From positions 5,102,501 through 5,166,500 of the forward strand of contig NC_019676.1 of the NCBI RefSeq assembly GCF_000316625.1: a DNA stretch of 64,000 nt. Direction: 5' to 3'. Shown here piece by piece: positions 1 to 8,578 of this stretch. The DNA comes from Nostoc sp. PCC 7107 (GTDB taxonomy: Bacteria > Cyanobacteriota > Cyanobacteriia > Cyanobacteriales > Nostocaceae). Below the pieces are notes generated by a model, which saw only the letters and a list, made by a program, of their open reading frames with translations, did no database searches and was not told where the DNA came from. A program made the position numbers and the translations under genes. Positions within the stretch are counted from its first letter, which is position 1. Every line of letters starts with the position of its first letter.

Positions 1-110
1 GGATTTATTCATCTGTAAAACACGAAATTTGCACCTCATAAACCTATATTATCTAGATTCAGGAAACGCTAATTTAAAGATTAAGTAAAGACTCAATGAA
101 ACTACTGAGG

Positions 111-219
111 TCAATCAATTTTGGATTTTAGATTGACCCCATACCTAAACTCAGGGGAACCTGTCAATCAATTTTGGATTTTAGACTTATTACCCGAATA
201 AATTTGGGGGAACCTGTCA
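111..219. repeat. Two-copy direct repeat, 53-bp period
   Basis: A 22-nt segment beginning TCAATCAATTTTGG occurs at 111-132 and again at 164-185, and GGGGAACCTGTCA occurs at 154-166 and 207-219, both 53 bp apart. This is a short tandem duplication in the AT-rich spacer downstream of the minus-strand phosphorylase gene. I see no gene in 1-261. Its function is unknown. Confidence 0.7.
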
Positions 220-261
220 CTTTTTTAAATTTTGAATTTAAAATATAAAATTCGGTCAGAT

Positions 262-1044
262 TTACAGTGAGGGAAAATAATTCATTACTGTATGAATAGC
301 GGTGGCGATCGCATTTTTCACAGCAACCTCTTTTTGTTCTAAAACTACCTTCTCATCAACAGTACGTTGCGCTACTACACCGCAAACAGCCGCTGCCGCA
401 AATTGATACACTCCTGCCATTTTGAACAGTGTGCCGCATTCCATTTCATAGTTCAAAATATTCAACCGCCGATATTCTTCCGTAATACCACGGAGCGATC
501 GCATTAAATCTGGATTTGCCGAATCAGTGCGTTCCTGCCCTTCATAAAAAGTATCAACAGAAGCGGTAATACCTAAATAATGCTCAAACTCTAATGCTTG
601 TGCAGCCTGGACTAAAGCCACCGTCAAAAACGGATCAGCCGCCGCCGGATATTCCATAGGTGCAATGTCAGTAGCTGCACCTTGACGACACAAAGCGGCA
701 CTACTAATTACAATACTACCGACTGGTATATGCGGTTGAATAGAACCACAAGTCCCGATGCGAATAATTTGCCGGATACCAACTTGTACCAACTCATTCA
801 CCACAATACTTAAAGAAGGCGCACCCATCCCACTAGTTGCAGATAGAATAGGGCGATTATTGGGTAAGTATCCGAGATAACTATCAAGACCGCGATTTTG
901 CGACAACAAACGCACATCTTGTAAATAATTGTGGGCAATGAAATGAGCGCGATCGCGATCGCCCGATAATAAAGCAATCGTGGGAGGCGATGCGCCTAAA
1001 TCCTCTTGCCCAAAACCAATGTGATAAAAGCGTTTATTTGTCAT
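262..1044 (-). CDS. Nucleoside phosphorylase, uridine phosphorylase-like
   Basis: A 260-residue protein of the PNP/UDP family, which splits ribonucleosides with phosphate to ribose-1-phosphate and a free base in purine/pyrimidine salvage. Visible signs are the N-terminal phosphate-site region (ALLSGDRDRA), the central IRIGTCGSIQPHIPVGSIVI block and the ribose-binding NYEMECGTLF motif near residue 200. Length is normal for the family. Substrate (uridine or purine nucleoside) cannot be fixed from sequence; the NYEMEC motif favours uridine phosphorylase. The ATG lies only 44 bp from the divergent mntA start, so the two promoters overlap. Confidence 0.85.
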   Translation of the reverse strand: MTNKRFYHIGFGQEDLGASPPTIALLSGDRDRAHFIAHNYLQDVRLLSQNRGLDSYLGYLPNNRPILSATSGMGAPSLSIVVNELVQVGIRQIIRIGTCGSIQPHIPVGSIVISSAALCRQGAATDIAPMEYPAAADPFLTVALVQAAQALEFEHYLGITASVDTFYEGQERTDSANPDLMRSLRGITEEYRRLNILNYEMECGTLFKMAGVYQFAAAAVCGVVAQRTVDEKVVLEQKEVAVKNAIATAIHTVMNYFPSL

Positions 1045-1088
1045 ACTAATTTCAAAAGTAAGTTATTACAATCATTTGGATTTAGGCG

Positions 1089-1379
1089 ATGGGCATTGAT
1101 GAAATTCTGAAAGCTTACCGAGAAGAAATTTTGCAAATTGCCGCTAAGTATGGAGCATATAATGTACGGGTGTTTGGTTCAGTTGCTAGGGGGGAGGCTA
1201 AAGCAGATAGTGATGTAGATTTTTTGGTAGAACTTGAACCGCAACGAACTTTATTAGATCAAATTGCTTTGATGCAGTCCTTGGAAAAATTACTAGGACG
1301 TAAAGTAGATGTAACTGAAACTGAAACTCTGCATGAGTTGATTAAAGATAAAGTGTTGCGGGAAGCTGTGGTGTTATGA
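1089..1379 (+). CDS. mntA: MntA-type nucleotidyltransferase antitoxin
   Basis: A 96-residue minimal nucleotidyltransferase. The active-site signature GSx10DxD is complete: G30-S31 and D42-x-D44. In characterised HEPN/MNT pairs this enzyme neutralises the HepT toxin by adding AMP units to its active-site tyrosine. The stop overlaps the start of the next gene (ATGA at 1376-1379), the usual translationally coupled layout. Antitoxin-first order fits the family. Assignment rests on the motif plus the partner; activity is inferred. Confidence 0.88.
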   Translation: MGIDEILKAYREEILQIAAKYGAYNVRVFGSVARGEAKADSDVDFLVELEPQRTLLDQIALMQSLEKLLGRKVDVTETETLHELIKDKVLREAVVL

Positions 1380-1717
1380 GAGACGACAAGCTTTACTTGA
1401 GCAATATTTTAGAATGTATTGAACGCATTGAATCTTACACCGATGATGGCAAAGAGGCATTTTTGCAAACCAAAATAATTCAAGATGCCGTAATTAGAAA
1501 TTTTGAAATTATTGGGGAAGCTACAAAACGATTATCTCCCGAAATTAAAGCAGCTTATCCCGATATACCTTGGCAGCAAGTAGCTGGTTTTAGAGATGTA
1601 CTGATTCACGATTATTTAAAAGTCAACTTAAACCGCGTGTGGGGAGTGATTGAACAAAATTTACCCCAACTTAAAATAACTGTTGAGGCGATTTTACAGG
1701 AATTAAGAGAGTTGTAA
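1376..1717 (+). CDS. hepT: HepT-type HEPN ribonuclease toxin (DUF86)
   Basis: A 113-residue, mostly helical HEPN protein. The catalytic RNase motif Rx4HxY is intact: R73, H78, Y80 in the segment FRDVLIHDY. In this family Y80 is the residue AMPylated by the MntA partner. The gene overlaps mntA by 4 nt. The pair probably works as a toxin-antitoxin or abortive-infection module. Both genes look intact, so it is probably functional, but expression is not known. Confidence 0.88.
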   Translation: MRDDKLYLSNILECIERIESYTDDGKEAFLQTKIIQDAVIRNFEIIGEATKRLSPEIKAAYPDIPWQQVAGFRDVLIHDYLKVNLNRVWGVIEQNLPQLKITVEAILQELREL

Positions 1718-2021
1718 TTACGGGCGAGAAACAGAAAATCTCTTTTTGACCATGATACTGGCTAACGTGATGCTTCTTTTATGCGATCGCGTGAGTTGAG
1801 CGCACTTAAAAATTTTAGTTAACTATATTGTGTAAAATACATTTCTCATCTTATCCTGAATACTACTGTTAAAACATCAAAATTTTATGATTAATTGCCA
1901 ATTAAATGCGGAAAACACGTAAAAAATCCAGCAATTAACTGTTTACTGAACAAAAAGATACCCGACTTCTCAAAGAAGTCGGGTATCTGAACCTCTCGAC
2001 AATTAAGAATTTATTCAGGGT
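1718..2021. other. Spacer before the exoprotein gene
   Basis: About 300 bp with no convincing reading frame. It is AT-rich, has one HIP1-like site near 1781, and ends with the strong hairpin listed separately. Any promoter of the downstream exoprotein gene should lie here, but I cannot single one out. Confidence 0.5.
1956..1988. repeat. Perfect 15-bp hairpin, dispersed cyanobacterial type
   Basis: Arms AGATACCCGACTTCT (1956-1970) and its exact reverse complement (1974-1988) enclose a 3-nt loop. GC-rich stems built on CCCGACTTCTT/AAGAAGTCGGG are familiar as dispersed repeats in Nostocales. It lies 33 nt before the exoprotein start, probably inside its 5' leader, and has no T-run after it on the plus strand. 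It may be a mobile repeat, an mRNA-stability element or an attenuator. Confidence 0.75.
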
Positions 2022-5000
2022 ATGAGAGAGAAAACTATCAAAATAACTCAAAGTTATTACTTATCAAAACTCAAGTTGATTCTAGCTTTGAGTAGCGCCA
2101 TAATTACAACCTCTGCAAACAATGTCCTAGCGCAAAACATCACCATAGATGGTACTCTCAGCCCTGCACAAACCTTAAACGGCCCAATATATATAATTCC
2201 GCAGTTAGTGGGGCAAACAGTAGGTAGTAATTTATTCCACAGCTTTGGCAGTTTTAGCCTTGATTCTAGAGAAATTGCAAATTTTCAAAGTGGTTCTGAT
2301 ATCAGAAATATTTTTTCTCGTGTCACAGGCGGTTCCCCTTCATTCATTAATGGTTTAATTTTTACGCAAAGCGCCAGCGTAAATTTGTTTTTCGTCAATC
2401 CCAGTGGAATTATTTTTGGACCTAATGCTCGTTTAGATGTGGGTGGTAGCACCAGAGGTTCGTTTGTTGCTACCACAGCTGATGCTTTAGTGTGGTCTAA
2501 TGGCAGTCAATTTAGTGCAACAAATCCCGGCGGTACGAGTAGTTTATTAACAATTGTCGGCGACCCCAGTGGGTTTTTATCCGTACAAAGACCACAATCA
2601 ATATTTGCCATTGGTAGCACTTTAAATGTGTATCAAGGTCAAAGCTTGCTATTGCTGGGAGGAGATATCGGCTTATTTAATAGCAGACTGTTAGTTAATG
2701 GCATAGAAGGCGGCAGAATTGAGCTAGGAGCAACAGCAGCAGAATCAGGAACAATAGAATTAACAACAAAAAATAACATTCTCAGCTTAGATTTTCCTCA
2801 AGATTCCTTACGAGCAGATGTGTTGCTTACCAATGGAAGTAGCTTAGATGTCTCTGCTGGTAATGGTGGTAGTATCGCTATCAATGCCAAAAATATAGAC
2901 ATTTTGGAACAGAGTAATCTCGCTGCTGGTATTGCACCAGGATTAGGAGATGTTAACAGCCAAGCTGGAGATGTAACCCTCAATGCCACAGGTGTAATTC
3001 GAGTCAGTGATCAGTCAATGATTATAAATTATACTGATCTTTTTGCTACAGGTAATGCAGGTAACATCAATATTATTACAGATAATCTTCACCTTACCAA
3101 TAATGCAGTAATTACGAATAGAACCTTTGGACAAGGTAATGCTGGGAACTTAATTATTAAGGCGAATCAGAGTATTTCCTTAGATAATACATCTGTTATC
3201 GGTAATACAGTAGACGTAAGAGCAGCAGGCAATGGAGGAGATATCAGTATCACTACAAGTTCACTTTCACTATCCAATAACTCTGGAGTTATCACTTTTT
3301 CTAGTGGAAGAGGCAATGCTGGCAATTTGATGATTAATGTAAATGAGAATATTTCTTTAGATAATGCACGTATAGCCAGTGGGATAGAAGCAGGAGCAGT
3401 AGGTCAAGGCGGAGATATCAGCATCTCTACAGGCTCACTTTCATTGAACAATAATGCTGGAATTGGTGCTTTTTTTGAAGATGGTAATGGTAACGCTGGT
3501 AATATAACAATTAATGCACGTAAAGATATTTTCTTAGATAGTCAGTCTAGTATAGAAAGTACAACTATATTGGCTGGTAATAGTGGAGATGTTCGTATTA
3601 GTACAGGCTCGCTTTTACTAACCAATACTGCCTCAATTAGTGCTGCCACATTTGGGACAGGGAATGCTGGTAATGTCATTATCGATGCTCGTGAAAGTAT
3701 TTTTTTAGATAGTCAATCTCGAATAGCTAGTTCGGTACAGGAATTAGCTAGAGGTCAAGGCGGAGATATTAAAATTACTACAAATTCGCTGTCACTTAGC
3801 AATAGTGCTGCTCTTTTCACCACTACTCTTGGTCAGGGTAATAGTGGCAAAATTAATATCGCTACAAACTCCTTAGATATTACTAACAACGCGATAATTT
3901 CGTCTATTACCCTTGGTCAGGGAAATGCTGGCAATATAATTATTAATGCCCGTGAAGGTATTTCCTTAGATGGCGGCTTTATATTAAGTGCTGTAAATAC
4001 AGAATCTGTAGGTCAAGGAGGAGACATTGGCATTATTACAGAATCTCTGTCACTTACTAATAATGCCATATTATCATCCAGTACATTGGGACAAGGCAAT
4101 GCTGGTAATTTGATGATAAATGCTCATGGATTTGTTTTGTTTGATCGCTCCAATATATCCAGTTCAGCATTAGATACTGCTGTAGGCGATGGTGGAGATA
4201 TCAGCATTACTACAGGCTCATTCTCTATTTCCAATGGCACTCAACTATTTGCCTCTACTTTGGGACGAGGGGATGCAGGTAACATCTACATCTCTGCTTC
4301 TGAGGCTGTCAATATTTCTGGAACCGATGCCAATAAAAGATTTTCTAGTGGATTATTTACATCTACTAGTACAGGTAAAGGTGGTGATATTGTCGTTAAT
4401 ACTAATTTATTCCGCTTGTCTGATAGTGCTGTGTTAGATGCACGAACTGTTAACGAAGGTAATGGCGGCAATATTACAGTTAACGCTAACTCCTTGGAAG
4501 TACTAAATGGTGGACAACTCATCACTACAACCTTAGGTAGAGGAAATGCAGGTAAAATCACAGTCAATGCTACTGAAAAGGTTATTGTAAATGGTAATGA
4601 TGCAAGCTTCAATGACCGAGTAGCTCAATTTAGCGGCAATGTTGCCAATGTTGATGCTGCTAGTGGCCTGTTTGTCCGGTCTGATGGTTTAGGCAGTGCA
4701 GGGGATATTGAAGTTAACTCACCTTTTGTACTATTAGATAATGGTGGCAGATTCATTGCTGAATCTAGGTCTGTGAATGGTGGTGATATTTCGGTGAACG
4801 CTGGAAATGCCCTACTACTACGTCGTGGTAGTCAAATCTCTACGACTGCTGGCACTGCTCAAGCTGGTGGTAATGGAGGTAATATCAATATCAATGCAGG
4901 TTTTGTCATTGCTTTGCCAAATGAAAACAGTAACATTACAGCTAATGCTTTCTCAGGTACAGGCGGTCAAGTCCAAATTAACACGCAAGGTATTTTTGGT

Positions 5001-5480
5001 ATTGAACCTCGCTTGAATGACAGTATTAATAGCAGTGATATTACTGCTAGTTCCACAACAGGTATTAATGGCGAAATTATTATCAATACACCTAATGTTG
5101 ACCCAACTCAGGGTTTAACCAACTTACCAGGAGATATAGTCAACACAGCTAGTTTGGTTGATTCTGGCTGTACTGCTTTTGGTGATAAAACAGGTAGTCA
5201 ATTTACTGTGACTGGCCGTGGTGGTTTACCTACAAGTCCTGACGACGTTCTAAATGGTGATGCAGTGTGGTCTGATACACGCTTAACTGTGGCAGCAAAA
5301 CCACAAAATGGTTCAACAAGTCGTGTGAATACACCGCAAAAATCTTCTAATGCTATTGCTATTGTCCCTGCTACTGGTTGGGTGTTCAATAATAAAGGAG
5401 AAGTTACACTGGTTAGTCAAGTTGCTAAAGCAAATGCGTTCAACTTTGATTCTAATCACGTTGCTTGTGTTAAACCTTAG
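2022..5480 (+). CDS. Filamentous-haemagglutinin/TpsA-type exoprotein
   Basis: A 1152-residue secreted protein. It has a signal peptide (hydrophobic stretch about 18-32, likely cleavage after VLA at 35-37), then a two-partner-secretion haemagglutination domain (about 38-260) with NPSGIIFGPNARLD from 126. A long region of about 55-60-residue imperfect repeats follows (roughly 270-900), each with versions of GQGNAGNIIINA and SISLDNxS, expected to form a right-handed beta-helix. Near the C-terminus there are single cysteines in VDSGCTAF and VACVKP. Such proteins are usually exported by a TpsB outer-membrane porin, but no tpsB is present here. Probably a surface adhesin; ligand unknown. Confidence 0.85.
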   Translation: MREKTIKITQSYYLSKLKLILALSSAIITTSANNVLAQNITIDGTLSPAQTLNGPIYIIPQLVGQTVGSNLFHSFGSFSLDSREIANFQSGSDIRNIFSRVTGGSPSFINGLIFTQSASVNLFFVNPSGIIFGPNARLDVGGSTRGSFVATTADALVWSNGSQFSATNPGGTSSLLTIVGDPSGFLSVQRPQSIFAIGSTLNVYQGQSLLLLGGDIGLFNSRLLVNGIEGGRIELGATAAESGTIELTTKNNILSLDFPQDSLRADVLLTNGSSLDVSAGNGGSIAINAKNIDILEQSNLAAGIAPGLGDVNSQAGDVTLNATGVIRVSDQSMIINYTDLFATGNAGNINIITDNLHLTNNAVITNRTFGQGNAGNLIIKANQSISLDNTSVIGNTVDVRAAGNGGDISITTSSLSLSNNSGVITFSSGRGNAGNLMINVNENISLDNARIASGIEAGAVGQGGDISISTGSLSLNNNAGIGAFFEDGNGNAGNITINARKDIFLDSQSSIESTTILAGNSGDVRISTGSLLLTNTASISAATFGTGNAGNVIIDARESIFLDSQSRIASSVQELARGQGGDIKITTNSLSLSNSAALFTTTLGQGNSGKINIATNSLDITNNAIISSITLGQGNAGNIIINAREGISLDGGFILSAVNTESVGQGGDIGIITESLSLTNNAILSSSTLGQGNAGNLMINAHGFVLFDRSNISSSALDTAVGDGGDISITTGSFSISNGTQLFASTLGRGDAGNIYISASEAVNISGTDANKRFSSGLFTSTSTGKGGDIVVNTNLFRLSDSAVLDARTVNEGNGGNITVNANSLEVLNGGQLITTTLGRGNAGKITVNATEKVIVNGNDASFNDRVAQFSGNVANVDAASGLFVRSDGLGSAGDIEVNSPFVLLDNGGRFIAESRSVNGGDISVNAGNALLLRRGSQISTTAGTAQAGGNGGNININAGFVIALPNENSNITANAFSGTGGQVQINTQGIFGIEPRLNDSINSSDITASSTTGINGEIIINTPNVDPTQGLTNLPGDIVNTASLVDSGCTAFGDKTGSQFTVTGRGGLPTSPDDVLNGDAVWSDTRLTVAAKPQNGSTSRVNTPQKSSNAIAIVPATGWVFNNKGEVTLVSQVAKANAFNFDSNHVACVKP

Positions 5481-5510
5481 TCTTGATGATGTTGGGTTCC
5501 GTTCCTCCAC

Positions 5511-5572
5511 CCAACGACTAGAAGTCGTGGCTACACGAACAAAGTCTGCCTCCGCAGACTTCACAACCAATA
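5511..5572. repeat. Dispersed palindromic repeat
   Basis: The segment after the exoprotein stop contains two small hairpins: ACGACTAGAAGTCGT, and AGTCTGC/GCAGACT around a CTCC loop. The wording (ACTAGAAGTCGTGGCTACACG...) resembles intergenic repeats common in Nostoc-type genomes. It probably marks repeat invasion of the convergent 3' ends of the exoprotein and nadK genes. Confidence 0.5.
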
Positions 5573-5577
5573 AGCAC

Positions 5578-5603
5578 AAAAAACCCCCGAATTTATTCAG
5601 GGG
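5578..5603 (-). terminator. Intrinsic terminator of the nadK side
   Basis: Arms CCCCCGAA (5584-5591) and TTCAGGGG (5596-5603) pair with one mismatch around a TTTA loop. Six A residues at 5578-5583 read as a U-tract on the minus strand directly after the stem. This orientation fits termination of transcripts coming from nadK. The plus side has no T-run. Confidence 0.6.
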
Positions 5604-5688
5604 CTATAAGTTTAAAAAATCACTAACTCGATGAAATTACCTGTGATCAAACTCCGAGAGTTACACCCAGACTACTTGGGAGTGTCAA

Positions 5689-6609
5689 TCAATTACGATG
5701 ATTGTTACTGTAGCGAACCCTTGTACCTGCCCAGAGTAACTTCTCGCGCAGTGTTTGATAATAGGAATTGTTTTCGCGTAAAACAATAAATTTAGCTCGA
5801 CAGTCAGCCATTCGCACATCAACGCGATGTCCCGGCCAAATTGAAGTAGATAGTACACCATCCATCCACAATTTGGTACTCAAATCGTAATCACCCAAAG
5901 GCCAAACACTAACCACAACGCCAGGCGGTAACACCAAAGGACGGCTAGAAAGGCTCATAGGACAAATGGGAGTAATAGTGACGGCTTCCATACCATCGTG
6001 CATGATGGGGCCACTTGCCGAAACTGTGTAACCAGTAGAACCTGTAGGAGTAGAAATAATCAACCCGTCTCCCACATATTGATCGACAACTTCACCATCG
6101 ATTTCCATTTCTAGAATAGAGGTGATCATGCGATCGGCAGAAGCGGGTTTAACACAAAATTCATTTAATGAAAGGTAGCGTTCGGTTACTGGTTCTAAAT
6201 TTGTGCGATGACCTTCATACACTGCGGCTTGTAGCATCATTCGCCGTTGGATAGCATAGCGATCCTCAAACAGCCGATCCCAAACTTTTTCCGTATCTTG
6301 AAATTCATCTACAGACTCGGTTAAAAAGCCCAGATGACCGCCCACATTCACACCGAGAATGGGGATACCAGCTGGGGCTAAATGTCTGGCACTAGTTAAA
6401 ACAGTACCATCACCACCGAGTACCAAAGCCATATCAATTGGTTGACCAGATGATGCCAAAAACACCGGGTAAGGGTTATCTTTTGGCCCACTTGGCCCCA
6501 TTAATACATGGCAATCGCGATTTTCTAGTTGCTTGGCACAAATTTCTGCCCAGCGTTTACTTTGAGAATCTCGCGCCTTATAAGCAATGATTACCTGCTT
6601 GAGTTGCAC
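5689..6609 (-). CDS. nadK: NAD(+) kinase
   Basis: A 306-residue ATP-NAD kinase, making NADP from NAD and ATP in the cytosol. The invariant GGDG motif is at 65-68 (LVLGGDGTVL), followed by GVNVGGHLGFLTE and by the DGLIISTPTGSTGY nucleotide-binding block. Length is normal. It follows ndhE by 6 bp on the same strand, so it is probably the last gene of the ndh transcript; a terminator-like hairpin lies downstream. Confidence 0.93.
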   Translation of the reverse strand: MQLKQVIIAYKARDSQSKRWAEICAKQLENRDCHVLMGPSGPKDNPYPVFLASSGQPIDMALVLGGDGTVLTSARHLAPAGIPILGVNVGGHLGFLTESVDEFQDTEKVWDRLFEDRYAIQRRMMLQAAVYEGHRTNLEPVTERYLSLNEFCVKPASADRMITSILEMEIDGEVVDQYVGDGLIISTPTGSTGYTVSASGPIMHDGMEAVTITPICPMSLSSRPLVLPPGVVVSVWPLGDYDLSTKLWMDGVLSTSIWPGHRVDVRMADCRAKFIVLRENNSYYQTLREKLLWAGTRVRYSNNHRN

Positions 6610-6615
6610 GCAAAA

Positions 6616-6921
6616 TTACCACTTCAGGAGATTAAACTGCTCCATATCGACGGTATCGCGGTTGCGATAAATGGCCAAAACGATCGCCAAACCTACCGCC
6701 GCTTCAGCAGCAGCCACAGTAATGACAAATACGGTAAACACTTGGCCTTTAATTAATGTTGAGTCAAGAAAGTTGGAAAATGCCATTAAATTCAAATTAA
6801 CAGCATTTAGCAGTAACTCAATTGACATCAGCACCCGCACAGCATTACGACTGGTAATTAAACCATAAATGCCGATACAAAACAAAGCGGCAGCTAGTAA
6901 TAAAAAGTACTGAAGTTGCAT
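6616..6921 (-). CDS. ndhE: NDH-1 subunit NdhE (NuoK)
   Basis: A 101-residue, three-helix membrane protein of the thylakoid/plasma-membrane NAD(P)H dehydrogenase-like complex, homologous to NuoK of complex I. It contains the family pattern [20 protein letters not shown] with the conserved membrane glutamate. In cyanobacteria the complex takes electrons from ferredoxin for respiration and cyclic electron flow. It lies between ndhG and nadK in the usual order. Confidence 0.95.
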   Translation of the reverse strand: MQLQYFLLLAAALFCIGIYGLITSRNAVRVLMSIELLLNAVNLNLMAFSNFLDSTLIKGQVFTVFVITVAAAEAAVGLAIVLAIYRNRDTVDMEQFNLLKW

Positions 6922-7050
6922 GAATCCTAATATTCCTTGTGAAATATGCTGAACAAGGTAAAAGGCAAAAGTAAAAAGAAAGCAAAAGAAAATAGTTTGT
7001 TTGCACAGCGTTGCCGCAGTCTAGCCCCTAAATTCATTTAGGGAGATTAT

Positions 7051-7082
7051 CTTTTTACTTTTTACTTTTTACTTTTTACTTT
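7051..7082. repeat. Heptamer tandem repeat (CTTTTTA)n
   Basis: Four perfect copies of CTTTTTA plus a partial fifth unit, ending at the stop codon of ndhG. It belongs to the short tandemly repeated heptamers typical of heterocystous cyanobacteria. Just beside it, 7026-7043 forms a tight hairpin (CCCTAAAT / ATTTAGGG with a 2-nt loop). Both lie in the ndhG-ndhE spacer and would be part of the transcript. Confidence 0.8.
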
Positions 7083-7682
7083 CTAGTCTTGGGTTTCTCG
7101 ACCTGCTGACACCAATTCTCTGGGGCGTTCTGGCAAAGTCAGAATAGTTGAAGGTGTCACTTGATCTGGCAGATACTCACGACGTGCCAAAATAATTGCT
7201 CCTACCATTGCCATCAGCAACAAAATAGAAGCTAGTTCAAAAGGTAATAGAAAGTCGGTGAAGAAATGCTCACCAATCAAAATTATTGAACTTTCGCCAG
7301 CCACAGGAGTAGTTGAGTATGCCCAAGGTGTTGCCAAAACCATTGCACTCAACAGTCCAAACAGCCCAATACTTACTACACCTGTGAGTACTTTTCGCAC
7401 TCCAGCACTAGGAAATGGGGCAAAATCTTGGCGCTTGTTGACCAACATAATGGCGAACAAAATCAACACGTTAACCGCCCCAACATAAATCAGCACTTGG
7501 GCTGCGGCTACAAAGTCAGCATTCAGTAGCAAATACATTCCCGCCATGCTGATAAATACGCCTCCCAGCATAAAAGCAGAATAAACAATGCTGGAAGACA
7601 GCACTACGCTCAGTGCTGCGCCAATCAGCATTACAGCTAATATGCCAAATGAAACAATCTGTACACCTTCCGCTAGATTCAC
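7083..7682 (-). CDS. ndhG: NDH-1 subunit NdhG (NuoJ)
   Basis: A 199-residue membrane subunit homologous to NuoJ. It has about five hydrophobic helices, including VQIVSFGILAVMLIGAALSV at the N-terminus and the conserved ADFVAAAQVLIYVGAVNVL segment with IMLVN following. The hydrophilic C-terminal tail (RPRELVSAGRETQD) is typical of cyanobacterial forms. It is part of the ndhA-I-G-E operon; spacers to both neighbours are filled by repeats. Confidence 0.95.
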   Translation of the reverse strand: MNLAEGVQIVSFGILAVMLIGAALSVVLSSSIVYSAFMLGGVFISMAGMYLLLNADFVAAAQVLIYVGAVNVLILFAIMLVNKRQDFAPFPSAGVRKVLTGVVSIGLFGLLSAMVLATPWAYSTTPVAGESSIILIGEHFFTDFLLPFELASILLLMAMVGAIILARREYLPDQVTPSTILTLPERPRELVSAGRETQD

Positions 7683-7699
7683 TTTTTTTGTCCTCGGTC

Positions 7700-7868
7700 A
7701 AACAATTTTGGATTTTAGATTTGCGATTTTAGATTGATGATTTTAGATTTATTCTGTTGAACCCTTATAGAGTAATTTCCCTACAGTAAGCACTTGCCAA
7801 TAACTGAACTGGCGGCTTGAACAGAAAATAATCCAAAATCCAAAATCCAAAATTTAAAATCTAAAATT
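7700..7868. repeat. Heptamer-type repeats in the ndhI-ndhG spacer
   Basis: The 231-bp spacer holds GATTTTAG-type units near 7705-7750 and CCAAAAT-type heptamers near 7831-7868. The two clusters are complementary in sense and could pair into a long hairpin in the ndh mRNA. There is no reading frame. Confidence 0.6.
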
Positions 7869-7913
7869 GATATGGTCATTGGTCATTAGCAAAAAACAAA
7901 TGACTTATGACAT

Positions 7914-8489
7914 TTATTTTTCTACAAGGTCTTCAGGACGTGCGCCAGCACGAGGTGCATCTGCTGGTAAATCGTGGGGGTCTAGTACGCCCTTGGGTAG
8001 ATAAACTAGTTCGCGTAGCGGTGTCACCATTGGATCATTGGTGACTTTGTAAGGTAGACGACCTAGAGCCACACTGTCATAGTTTAGGTCATGGCGATCG
8101 TAGGTGGAAAGTTCGTATTCTTCTGTCATGGATAGACAGTTGGTGGGACAGTATTCCACACAGTTACCACAGAAGATACAAACCCCAAAGTCGATACTGT
8201 AGTGTTTGAGCTTTTTCTTTTTGCTACCTTTGTCAAATTCCCAATCGACTACAGGTAAGTTAATGGGACATACACGGACACACACTTCGCAGGCGATACA
8301 TTTATCAAATTCATAGTGAATCCTACCGCGAAACCGTTCCCCAGGAATCAGTTTTTCGTAAGGATACTGTACGGTGACTGGTCGCCGCCGCATGTGGTCG
8401 AAGGTAACAGATAGCCCTTCACCGATGTAGCGACCGGCTTGTATTGCTTCTTTGCCGTAATCAACAACTTGCTTCAGGAACTTTAGCAT
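7914..8489 (-). CDS. ndhI: NDH-1 subunit NdhI (NuoI), 2x[4Fe-4S] protein
   Basis: A 191-residue peripheral subunit with two ferredoxin-type cluster motifs: C64-C67-C70-C74 ([12 protein letters not shown]) and C104-C107-C110-C114 ([12 protein letters not shown]). These bind the two [4Fe-4S] clusters that carry electrons towards plastoquinone. The N-terminal amphipathic region and extended C-terminus match cyanobacterial and chloroplast NdhI. It is encoded between ndhA and ndhG. Confidence 0.96.
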   Translation of the reverse strand: MLKFLKQVVDYGKEAIQAGRYIGEGLSVTFDHMRRRPVTVQYPYEKLIPGERFRGRIHYEFDKCIACEVCVRVCPINLPVVDWEFDKGSKKKKLKHYSIDFGVCIFCGNCVEYCPTNCLSMTEEYELSTYDRHDLNYDSVALGRLPYKVTNDPMVTPLRELVYLPKGVLDPHDLPADAPRAGARPEDLVEK

Positions 8490-8509
8490 TGTGTTTCACT
8501 CTCTCTTTT

Positions 8510-8578
8510 CAATTTTGGATTTTCGATTTTGGATTTTAGATTTTGGATTAAGTCTAAAATCTAAAATCTAAAATTTGA
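8510..8578. repeat. Inverted heptamer repeats in the ndhA-ndhI spacer
   Basis: The spacer consists almost wholly of ATTTTGG / ATTTTAG units followed by CTAAAAT units. The two halves are complementary and can form a long AT-rich hairpin between the ndhA stop and the ndhI leader. It is the same repeat family as in the next spacer downstream. Confidence 0.7.

Noticed and set aside
5313-5634. Frames on both strands around the end of the exoprotein gene
   Set aside because: They read through repeats and the exoprotein tail in other frames and have no family features.
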